Source: Undibacterium paludis
Lineage (GTDB): Bacteria; Pseudomonadota; Gammaproteobacteria; Burkholderiales; Burkholderiaceae_D
Length of the DNA: 64,000 bases
NCBI RefSeq assembly: GCF_022568815.1
Contig: NZ_JAKZHX010000001.1
Span: forward strand, 124,001 to 188,000
Reading direction: 5' to 3'
Shown piece by piece: positions 17,075 through 24,066 of this stretch (within the stretch, counting starts at the first letter, position 1; every line of letters begins with the position of its first letter). The position numbers were made by a program, and so were the translations under genes. The notes beneath the pieces are model-generated. The model did no database searches. It was not told the DNA's origin and was given only the letters and a program-made list of their open reading frames with translations.

Positions 17075-17943
17075 GCCTTTGCTACGGGAAATTCCACCAT
17101 GCTCGATGTCTTGCCATCGACATCAATTTCCCTGAAGCCCAGTCCCTGGAAGGGTTTATCAGCATTCCATGGCAAAGGTGTACGCTTGTCTTGCGAACCG
17201 GGCGCAGGCAGGGGGAAAATCAGGGATTTTGCCGCATGATGGGGAATATGGCCACTCATATGATGATGCTCCTGATGGATGTGACCATAAAACACGGTGA
17301 CATTGGTATAGGGCATCAGCAAGGCAATTGCCTGCGCGCCGTCACGTGTAGCCCAGTCCCATTTGGGTGCCAGATCAAACAGGGGCCTGTGCGTCAGCAC
17401 GACAATGGGTGCGTCTTTCGCCTGTTTTGCCAGATCGGCTTCCAGCCAGGCCAGTTGCTTTTCACCCAGACGAGCGCCTGAGTCGGATACATTATCAAGA
17501 GCAATGAAATGCACACCTTTATGGTCAAAGGCATAGCTGGTCACGCCAAAATATTCTTTAAATGCGGCACCGGCATCGAGGGATGCATCATGTTCGCCCG
17601 GCAAGAAATGTATATTTCTGACTTTCAGGCCACCTATGATTTCTTTAAATTCTGCCATGCGCCGGCGGCGTTCGACCGGGTCATCGGTCGTGTGCGTCAA
17701 GTCACCGGTAAAAACGATAAAGTCAGGCTGTAGTGGCAGGGCATTGACACTCTCGACCGCCTTGCGCAAGGTATTCTTCGCTTCAGGATTGGCGTCGCCA
17801 GCATAGCCCCAATGCACGTCAGAAAGCTGAACGAAATAAAAGTCAGATCCGGTATATGCCTGCACTGAATTGTACAGGCCAGACATGAACACGACGCCAC
17901 CACCAACGGCAGCAAGTTTGAAAAAATTTCTGCGGTCCATCAT
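17071..17943 (-). CDS. Tat-exported calcineurin-like metallophosphoesterase
   Basis: A 290-residue phosphoesterase with a twin-arginine signal (DRRNFFKL, hydrophobic 11-22). The metal-binding motifs are in order: D42-x-H44, GD81 in FTGDLTH, G-E-H118-D, H185 in LTHRP and the GH221-x-H223 motif. The usual GNHD motif is GEHD here, so the asparagine ligand is replaced by glutamate. A histidine-rich stretch (HQEHHHMSGHIPHH) follows the last motif and may bind extra metal. Middle gene of a cytochrome c, phosphoesterase, cupredoxin operon; the substrate is unknown. Confidence 0.88.
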   Translation of the reverse strand: MMDRRNFFKLAAVGGGVVFMSGLYNSVQAYTGSDFYFVQLSDVHWGYAGDANPEAKNTLRKAVESVNALPLQPDFIVFTGDLTHTTDDPVERRRRMAEFKEIIGGLKVRNIHFLPGEHDASLDAGAAFKEYFGVTSYAFDHKGVHFIALDNVSDSGARLGEKQLAWLEADLAKQAKDAPIVVLTHRPLFDLAPKWDWATRDGAQAIALLMPYTNVTVFYGHIHQEHHHMSGHIPHHAAKSLIFPLPAPGSQDKRTPLPWNADKPFQGLGFREIDVDGKTSSMVEFPVAKA

Positions 17944-18016
17944 GATATTTCCTTTAACGTGAATAAATGGTTTTGCCCCTTCCTTGTACCCAGGAACAAT
18001 TCAGCCGCGAATTGGG

Positions 18017-18394
18017 CTAGTGAGATGTACTTGTGATTGTCTTTAAATAGGCAATCAGATCAGCACGCTCCTGGGCAGTCGGAACCGAGACACCCATTTT
18101 TTGACCCGGCACCAGTTTTTCGGGATTGCGTAGCCAGGCATCGAGCAACTTCTCATTCCAGACAAAGCCCGCTTTAGTCAGTGCAGTGGAATAGACATAA
18201 CCATCGACACTGGCTGCTTTGCGTCCAAATACTCCGGCATGGGCAGGGCCCACACCATTGAATTGTGCAGAATGACAAGAAGCACACCTGGCCTGGTAAA
18301 GTATCCTGCCAAGCTGGGGGTCGCCGGCAGCCTGTGCCGCCTGCTGCACTACCAGGCAAACTGTCAGTATCAGTAAATGTATTCGACTATTCAT
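18017..18394 (-). CDS. secreted class I cytochrome c
   Basis: A 125-residue cytochrome with a signal peptide (residues 1-23, cleavage after AQA). One heme site is seen, C37-A-S-C40-H41, and the sixth ligand is probably M100 in GQKMGVS. The fold markers GxGP and LIAYLKT are those of mitochondrial-type class I cytochromes c. The ATG at 18394 gives the signal peptide; the frame is open further upstream without one. It is the first gene of the leftward operon and has its own ECF-type promoter about 75 bases upstream. Expected role is periplasmic electron transfer, perhaps to the CuA protein. Confidence 0.9.
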   Translation of the reverse strand: MNSRIHLLILTVCLVVQQAAQAAGDPQLGRILYQARCASCHSAQFNGVGPAHAGVFGRKAASVDGYVYSTALTKAGFVWNEKLLDAWLRNPEKLVPGQKMGVSVPTAQERADLIAYLKTITSTSH

Positions 18395-18469
18395 GTAATA
18401 CGCCTTAAGCTGGGAACCTGTTCTGTCAGCAATGAAGGCAGCAACAGGCAACAATGCCTTCACAGATGC

Positions 18470-18498
18470 CAATACTCGTCACAGGGCTGGTTTATTCC
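18470..18498 (-). promoter_or_regulatory. ECF sigma factor-type promoter for the cytochrome c operon
   Basis: On the minus strand GGAATAAA (18498-18491), 13 bases, then GAGTATTG (18477-18470). This is the same arrangement as the promoter reading the other way, with 16 bases between GGAAT and GAGT, the usual ECF spacing. The predicted transcript start is about 70 bases before the cytochrome ATG. Confidence 0.7.
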
Positions 18499-18540
18499 GC
18501 AAACCTGTGAAATATTTTTCATTTTTTTTATACTTTCCCG

Positions 18541-18569
18541 GGAATAAATCCACCAGATCTTGAGTCTTG
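18541..18569 (+). promoter_or_regulatory. ECF sigma factor-type promoter for the sigma/anti-sigma operon
   Basis: GGAATAAA (18541-18548), 13 bases, then GAGTCTTG (18562-18569). It shares 8 of 8 bases in the -35 element and GAGT-N-TTG in the -10 element with the divergent promoter, while the spacer between them is mostly different. It lies about 20 bases before the sigma factor ATG, pointing to autoregulation. Confidence 0.7.
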
Positions 18570-18588
18570 ATAGCAAGGACCAATACAA

Positions 18589-19167
18589 ATGGGTGTTTTT
18601 TTGAAAGATGCGCTGACTGCCAAGGAATTTGAACACCTCGTACTGGCACATCTGGACTCGGCATATAATCTGGCGCGATGGCTTACGCGCAATGATCACG
18701 ATGCGCAAGACCTGGTGCAAAATGCCTACCTGAAGGCGTTCAGGTTTCGTGACAGTTATCGCGGTGGCGATGCACGCGTGTGGCTCATGACCATCATCCG
18801 CAATACCTATTACACCAGTCTGCGGGACGACAAGGCCATGGCAGCCGATGTCGGCTTTGATGAAGAAATACATGGCGCGCTTGAAACGGAAAACGCCGAA
18901 TCACACTATACCTACAGCAAAGATCCCGCCAGGGCGGCAGAAGATGGTGATCTGAAAAAAAACATCAATCGCGCGCTGGAGAAATTGCCCCAGGTTTTCA
19001 GGGAAGTATTGATACTCAAAGAAATGGATGATTTCTCTTACAAGGAAATCGCCGAAGTTACAAACATACCGATAGGCACGGTGATGTCACGGCTGGCAAG
19101 GGCAAGAAAGTTGTTGCTGGGATTCTTAAAAAATGAACAGCAAGGGGATGAGCATGGAATGTCATGA
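18589..19167 (+). CDS. ECF-family RNA polymerase sigma factor
   Basis: A 192-residue sigma-70 factor of the extracytoplasmic function group. Region 2 (about 15-80) has the core-binding and -10 recognition pattern DAQDLVQNAYLKAFRF and VWLMTIIRN. Region 4 (about 130-180) has LPQVFREVLILKEMDDFSYKEIAEVTNIPIGTVMSRLARAR. Between them is an acidic linker. AAGGA precedes the ATG. It overlaps the anti-sigma gene by 14 bases. Its promoter and that of the divergent cytochrome operon match each other, so it probably drives both. Confidence 0.95.
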   Translation: MGVFLKDALTAKEFEHLVLAHLDSAYNLARWLTRNDHDAQDLVQNAYLKAFRFRDSYRGGDARVWLMTIIRNTYYTSLRDDKAMAADVGFDEEIHGALETENAESHYTYSKDPARAAEDGDLKKNINRALEKLPQVFREVLILKEMDDFSYKEIAEVTNIPIGTVMSRLARARKLLLGFLKNEQQGDEHGMS

Positions 19168-19909
19168 AATTCAGCAATTGATGTCTTCCTATCTTGATCA
19201 GGAACTCAATACAGAGCAGGCCCTGCAAGCTGGTGAACATATCGCCGGCTGTACCGCCTGCATGGCCGCATTGGAGCAAATGGAAGCTTTGCAGGTAAAT
19301 GTACGTACACATGCCAGCCATTATGCCGCACCAACCGGTCTGCGCTCGCGGATACTGGCCAATGTGGCACAAAAACGCCCGTCAAAATTGCGCAACTGGC
19401 CGTGGGCATGGATCAATCTGGGACTGGCAGGCTTAAGTGCGGCGGCATTTGCTGCAACCCTGGTACTCTACCTGGGGCAGCCTTCTCCTTCACAGACCTT
19501 TGATGATGAGGTGTTGAGCAGTCATTTTCGCTCACTGGCTCCCGGACATCTGCTTGATGTGGTCTCGTCAGACCAGCATACGGTCAAACCCTGGTATGCC
19601 GGCAAGCTCGATTTTTCTCCAGCCGTCGTCGACCTGTCGGTGCAGGGCTACCCCTTGCTGGGTGGACGGATCGATTATCTGGCCGGGCGCCCTGTCGCAG
19701 CCATGGCTTATCAGCGTCACAAGCACATCGTGAATCTGTATTTATTTCCTGACGCGACCGGCAAACCCAACGATATCAGGCTTGACACCAGACGCGGCTA
19801 TCAGCTTGCACAATGGAACCAGGCAGGCATGCGCCACATTGCCGTATCGGACATGAATGGTGATGAGCTGAAGCAGTTTGTCAGTCTCTGGCAACTGGCC
19901 GCAAAATAA
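19154..19909 (+). CDS. zinc-binding transmembrane anti-sigma factor
   Basis: A ~251-residue anti-sigma factor. The N-terminal zinc anti-sigma domain has C3/H4 and the H29-x3-C33-x2-C36 motif (HIAGCTAC). One membrane helix follows (about 85-107), then a ~140-residue periplasmic domain. Such proteins hold the cognate ECF sigma at the membrane and release it on a redox or envelope signal. AAGGGG six bases upstream favours 19154 over in-frame ATGs at 19133 and 19148. The start lies inside the end of the sigma gene, so translation is coupled. The periplasmic part resembles those of ChrR-unrelated, RseA-like sensors only in layout. Confidence 0.9.
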   Translation: MECHEIQQLMSSYLDQELNTEQALQAGEHIAGCTACMAALEQMEALQVNVRTHASHYAAPTGLRSRILANVAQKRPSKLRNWPWAWINLGLAGLSAAAFAATLVLYLGQPSPSQTFDDEVLSSHFRSLAPGHLLDVVSSDQHTVKPWYAGKLDFSPAVVDLSVQGYPLLGGRIDYLAGRPVAAMAYQRHKHIVNLYLFPDATGKPNDIRLDTRRGYQLAQWNQAGMRHIAVSDMNGDELKQFVSLWQLAAK

Positions 19910-20254
19910 TGCAAAAAGCGGCGCACCTTCATCAGGGAGGTCAGCGTTGCGGTGCCTGCCAGTTCTCTTCCGGACAATGAAGTCTGGCAACTGATAAGCG
20001 CATAGAAAAATAGTCGAAATTACATCAATCTGATGTACGCAGCAGTTTTTTTGTAAAACGCAAAACTTCGTTTTGAAGCTGCTGGCAAAACACGTCGCAC
20101 CATCGGAAAGCCTGGATTTAGAATGCTTGGCTGGCATGGTGAACTATTTGCCAACTCGCTGAGTCTATCAACCTGGCTGCAACTCTTTGGTCGTGGCCAG
20201 ACCAGCGACAAAAATAATCAGGCTGAGACCGCCTGTACGACAACAAGGAAAACG
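19910..20254. other. 345-base intergenic region with two stem-loops ahead of the prolyl oligopeptidase gene
   Basis: No gene is seen. TACATCA/TGATGTA form a seven-base hairpin (20021-20037), followed eight bases later by a run of seven T. The latter lies inside a second nested hairpin: CAGCAG (20040-20045) with CTGCTG (20079-20084), and AAAACG (20055-20060) with CGTTTT (20069-20074). The first may end the sigma operon; the second may be a leader structure. The remainder shows nothing notable. Confidence 0.5.
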
Positions 20255-22366
20255 ATGAAACCACAATTGAAACTGATCGCCGCACTATGCCTGCTGAGTG
20301 CAACAGGCCTGGCATTGGCGCAGGCTGAAGACAAGCACCAGTGGCTGGAAGACGTCACCGGTGAAAAAGCCCTGGACTGGGTCAGGGCGCAAAACAAGCT
20401 GACTCGCGGCAAGCTCGACAGTGATGCGAGTTTCGGCAAACTGAAAGCCGACCTGCAAGTCGTTCTTGACTCCAAGGACCGCATCCCCGGCATACGCAAG
20501 ATGGGCGACGCTGTTTACAACTTCTGGATGGATGCAGAGCACCCGCGCGGTGTCTGGCGTAAAACCAGCATGGAAGAATACAAGAAAGCCCAGCCCAAAT
20601 GGGAAGTCGTGCTCGACATCGACGCGCTGGCAAAGGCAGAAAACGAGAACTGGGTCTACAAAGGCAGCCAATGCCGTGAACCCGTCTATGACCGTTGCCT
20701 GATTGAATTGTCACACGGCGGCGCAGACGCGGTCGTCACCCGTGAATTTGACCTGGCCAGCAAGTCTTTCATCAAAGATGGCTTCAATCTGCCAGAAGCA
20801 AAAATGAGTCTGGACTGGCGTGACAAGGACAGCCTGTTTGTCGCCACAGATTTTGGTCCCGGCAGCCTGACCGATTCCGGTTATGCCCGCATCGTCAAGG
20901 AATGGAAGCGCGGTACCAAACTGTCCGACGCAAAAACCCTGCTCGAAGGACAGAAGACGGACATGGGCGTCGGTGCACAATCGAGCGACCACAAGGGCAT
21001 ACATCGTGAACTGGTCAGCCGCCAGGTCACGTTTTATACTTCCGAGCAATTCCTGCGTGAAGGCGACAAGCTGACCAAGCTTGATATCCCGGCCAAGAGC
21101 AATCTGTATTTCTTCGACAAGCAAGCCATTATCACCCCGCGCGAAGCATGGAAGGTCGGTGAAAAGACCTATGCATCCGGCAGTGTACTGGCGATCGATT
21201 TTGACGCTTTCATGAAGGGTGACCGTCAGTTCACCGCCTTGTTTGAACCCAGCGATACTACGTCTTATACTGGCGCCACCGTGACGAAAAATTTTCTTCT
21301 GTTGCAAACGCTGGACAATGTGAAGAGCAATCTGAAAGAATGGAAATTCGACAGCGGCAAGTGGACATCACGCGAAGTCAAATTGCCTACCCTGGGTGCG
21401 GTTGGCGTCAGCGGTATGGATCCCGAAAATTCTGACGACTACCTGCTCAGCTATTCCGACTACCTGACACCAAGTGTCTACATGCTAGCCCATGCCGGTA
21501 ATGATCAGCGCGAATTGCTGAAGTCAGCACCGGCATTCTTCGATGCATCCGCCTATGAGACCGTGCAGAAATTCGCCACCTCCAAAGATGGCACCAAGGT
21601 GCCGTATTTCATGATCAGCCGCAAGGACATGAAGCGCGACAGCAATAACCCTACGCTGCTGTATGGCTATGGTGGTTTCCAGATTTCCATGACACCGTCC
21701 TACTCTGGCGGCCTGGGCAAATCCTGGCTGGAAAAAGGCGGTGTCTATGTCGTTGCCAACATCCGTGGTGGTGGTGAATTTGGTCCGCGCTGGCATCAAC
21801 TGGCCCTGAAAGAAAACCGTCAGCGCGCCTATGACGATTTCGCTGCCGTAGCAGAAGACCTGATCAGCAGCAAAGTCACCAGCAACAAGCATCTGGGCGC
21901 CATGGGCGGTAGTAACGGAGGTTTGCTGGCAGGTGTTGCCCTGACCCAGCGTCCTGACCTGTTCAATGCCATCGTCAGCCAGGTGCCATTGCTGGACATG
22001 CGCCGTTTCAACCAGTTGCTTGCCGGTGCATCGTGGATGGGCGAATATGGCAACCCGGACGTGCCTGCGGAATGGGACTACATCTCCAAATATTCGCCTT
22101 ACCAGAACGTCAAAGCTGGCGTGAAGTATCCGAATGTCCTGTTCATCACCTCAACCCGTGATGACCGTGTGCACCCCGGACATGCGCGCAAGATGGCGGC
22201 CAAGATGCTGGATCAGGGTCACCAGAATGTCTGGTACTACGAAAACATCGAAGGTGGTCACGGTGGTGCTGCCAACAATGCCCAGCGTGCCGACATGAGT
22301 GCGATCACTTATACCTTCCTGTGGAATATGCTCAAGCGTGACAATGACGCTGTTCAAGTTCACTAA
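20255..22366 (+). CDS. secreted prolyl oligopeptidase family serine peptidase (S9A)
   Basis: A 703-residue S9 peptidase with a signal peptide (residues 1-22, cleavage after LAQA). The N-terminal ~400 residues form the beta-propeller lid; the C-terminal alpha/beta-hydrolase domain carries the triad S553 in GGSNGGLLAG, D636 in STRDDRVHP and H669 in EGGHGGAANN. These enzymes cut proline-containing oligopeptides, here probably in the periplasm. The ATG at 20255 has AAGGA in front and gives the signal peptide; an upstream ATG (20123) adds 44 residues with no domain. Single gene, ended by a strong terminator. Confidence 0.95.
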   Translation: MKPQLKLIAALCLLSATGLALAQAEDKHQWLEDVTGEKALDWVRAQNKLTRGKLDSDASFGKLKADLQVVLDSKDRIPGIRKMGDAVYNFWMDAEHPRGVWRKTSMEEYKKAQPKWEVVLDIDALAKAENENWVYKGSQCREPVYDRCLIELSHGGADAVVTREFDLASKSFIKDGFNLPEAKMSLDWRDKDSLFVATDFGPGSLTDSGYARIVKEWKRGTKLSDAKTLLEGQKTDMGVGAQSSDHKGIHRELVSRQVTFYTSEQFLREGDKLTKLDIPAKSNLYFFDKQAIITPREAWKVGEKTYASGSVLAIDFDAFMKGDRQFTALFEPSDTTSYTGATVTKNFLLLQTLDNVKSNLKEWKFDSGKWTSREVKLPTLGAVGVSGMDPENSDDYLLSYSDYLTPSVYMLAHAGNDQRELLKSAPAFFDASAYETVQKFATSKDGTKVPYFMISRKDMKRDSNNPTLLYGYGGFQISMTPSYSGGLGKSWLEKGGVYVVANIRGGGEFGPRWHQLALKENRQRAYDDFAAVAEDLISSKVTSNKHLGAMGGSNGGLLAGVALTQRPDLFNAIVSQVPLLDMRRFNQLLAGASWMGEYGNPDVPAEWDYISKYSPYQNVKAGVKYPNVLFITSTRDDRVHPGHARKMAAKMLDQGHQNVWYYENIEGGHGGAANNAQRADMSAITYTFLWNMLKRDNDAVQVH

Positions 22367-22414
22367 GTAGGCAAACAGGCCAGTGAATCAAATTTGCTGG
22401 TCGTGTTTTAAAAG

Positions 22415-22453
22415 CAAAAAAGCCCGGGATATGTCTGCCCCCGGGCTTTTTTT
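22415..22453. terminator. bidirectional intrinsic terminator
   Basis: AAAAAAGCCCGGG (22416-22428) pairs with CCCGGGCTTTTTTT (22440-22453). The A-tract and T-tract flank the stem, so it serves both the prolyl oligopeptidase gene and the convergent binding-protein gene. Confidence 0.93.
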
Positions 22454-22472
22454 CATCGATTTATTCTGCGCT

Positions 22473-23360
22473 TCAATTCACTTTATCAGAAGGAAAGCGT
22501 ATGGTTTCCTTCAACAAGGCCCCCATGGGCCAGGCCAGGTTCATGTTGTTTGGTTGTATAGGTTTGGTAAACCATTTTTCATACAGCCTGGTGATTTCGC
22601 CTTCGGCCATCATGCGGGCCATCTCTACATCAATGATTTTCTTGAATGCGGCATCGCCTTTGGGCAGCATGATGGCATAGGCTTCAGATGCCAGCGGATC
22701 ACCAGTGATCATGAATCTGGATGGGTCTTTGGCCTTGGCTTTCAGACCAAACAAGATCGCCTCATCCTGGGCAAAAGCGTCTACCTTATTTGTTTCCAGC
22801 ATGCTGAAAGAATCGCCGTGATCCCTGCCTTCGACCAGCTTCATATTCAGGGCGCGCACCTTGTCACGCTCCAGTATGAATTTATCCGTGGAGGTGCCTT
22901 TGGTAAAGACGACTTTCTTACCCTTCAAGTCTGTCCAGTTCTTGATACTTGAACTGCTATTGACCATCATGCGCAAAGTAGAAAAGAAATGCGGTATCGT
23001 GAAGTCAACGACCTTTCTGCGGTCGGCAGTATTACTGGTTGAACCACATTCCATGTCAGCCTGGCCCGATGTCATGGCCTGTATGCGGTTATCTGCCGTC
23101 ACTGGTATAAAATTGATTTTCAGTTGTGGCAACTTCAACTCCTTCTTGAGGGAGTCGACTATTTTTTTGCAGATATCGATGGTGTAGCCAACTGGTGCTT
23201 TGGTATCCGACAAGTAAGAAAATGGCAAAGCTGATTCACGATAGGCGATATTGATGGTCTGGTTTTTCTTGATATGTTCCAAAGTGTCAGCTGATGCCAG
23301 TTGAGCAAGAACGGCGGCAGACGCAAATACGCCAACCTGAAAAATAATGCGCAATTTCAT
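22473..23360 (-). CDS. periplasmic glutamate/aspartate-type ABC transporter binding protein (orphan)
   Basis: A 295-residue solute-binding protein of family 3, close in layout to GltI. It has a signal peptide (residues 1-24, cleavage after ASA). The motifs INIAYRESALPFSY, GYTIDICKKIVDSLK, NRIQAMTSGQADMECG and RRKVVDFTIPHF are all typical. It would bind an acidic or polar amino acid in the periplasm. No permease or ATPase gene is adjacent, so it must either work with a transporter encoded elsewhere or have another use. GGAA lies before the ATG. Confidence 0.9.
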   Translation of the reverse strand: MKLRIIFQVGVFASAAVLAQLASADTLEHIKKNQTINIAYRESALPFSYLSDTKAPVGYTIDICKKIVDSLKKELKLPQLKINFIPVTADNRIQAMTSGQADMECGSTSNTADRRKVVDFTIPHFFSTLRMMVNSSSSIKNWTDLKGKKVVFTKGTSTDKFILERDKVRALNMKLVEGRDHGDSFSMLETNKVDAFAQDEAILFGLKAKAKDPSRFMITGDPLASEAYAIMLPKGDAAFKKIIDVEMARMMAEGEITRLYEKWFTKPIQPNNMNLAWPMGALLKETIRFPSDKVN

Positions 23361-23674
23361 ATGATTTCCTTATGCCCTATATGACAACATTAACTGTCTG
23401 AGCATTTTGCTGGGTGCTGCTGCAAAAGATGTTCAGGTGCAGCCTGAGCTGAACTTGCCTGAATATAAGTGATACGAGAGGGCCAGGTAATCTGGTCCGG
23501 TTATTTGCAAAAGCGCGGGGGTTTTAACAGTGAGGTACCAGATTATATCGTGGTCTGGCCATATTGCGGGAGAGGTAAACCTCTAGGTTTCAATCCAGCT
23601 AATAAGCATGAGTCAGTAAGTTGGCAAAAGACTGTCGCAATGATATGCTTAAAAAACAAAAATGCCGTCAGCGG
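23361..23674. other. 314-base intergenic region, no gene seen
   Basis: Lies between the start of the binding-protein gene and the end of the STAS gene. It should hold the binding-protein promoter, but no element with good match to consensus stands out. No long inverted repeat was found. Confidence 0.5.
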
Positions 23675-24043
23675 TCAGTCTTCTACAACCTTGCGTTGCA
23701 TATCAGCCAGGTAAGCATCGAGTTCAGCGGTACTGGTAAAAATTTCATTCAGGGGTGCTGCGCGGACGATTTCAAACACTTTCTGTACCTGGCGGCTAAG
23801 ATTAACAAAATAAGTTGCACCACCATGATTGCGCATGGTCTTGCGTATTTTGGCCAGGACCCGCAAACCCTCGCTGGAGATAAAGGTTAATGCTTCCATG
23901 CTCACAACCAGGGTTTTTACTTCTTCACTGACGCTATTGGCAAAAAACTGTTCGAGGTCGGCCGCTGTGCTGGTATCGAGGCTGCCCGACAAATCCAGTT
24001 TTGCCGTTGGTAACTGCGTTTCATCTATGGAGATTTCTAACAC
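23675..24043 (-). CDS. STAS-domain anti-sigma factor antagonist
   Basis: A 122-residue single STAS domain (about 3-110). The expected phosphorylation site is S56 or S57 in LTFISSEGLRVL, and the start (LDLSGSLDTSTAADL) is typical of SpoIIAA/RsbV proteins. It lies 23 bases after the SpoIIE-type phosphatase gene in the same direction, so the two form a partner-switch unit. In such systems the phosphorylation state decides which protein the antagonist binds. No sigma factor gene is adjacent, so the output is unknown; a cyclic-di-GMP or biofilm target is possible. Confidence 0.9.
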   Translation of the reverse strand: MLEISIDETQLPTAKLDLSGSLDTSTAADLEQFFANSVSEEVKTLVVSMEALTFISSEGLRVLAKIRKTMRNHGGATYFVNLSRQVQKVFEIVRAAPLNEIFTSTAELDAYLADMQRKVVED

Positions 24044-24066
24044 TGTCTGTCCTCTGTTGTTCAGGT

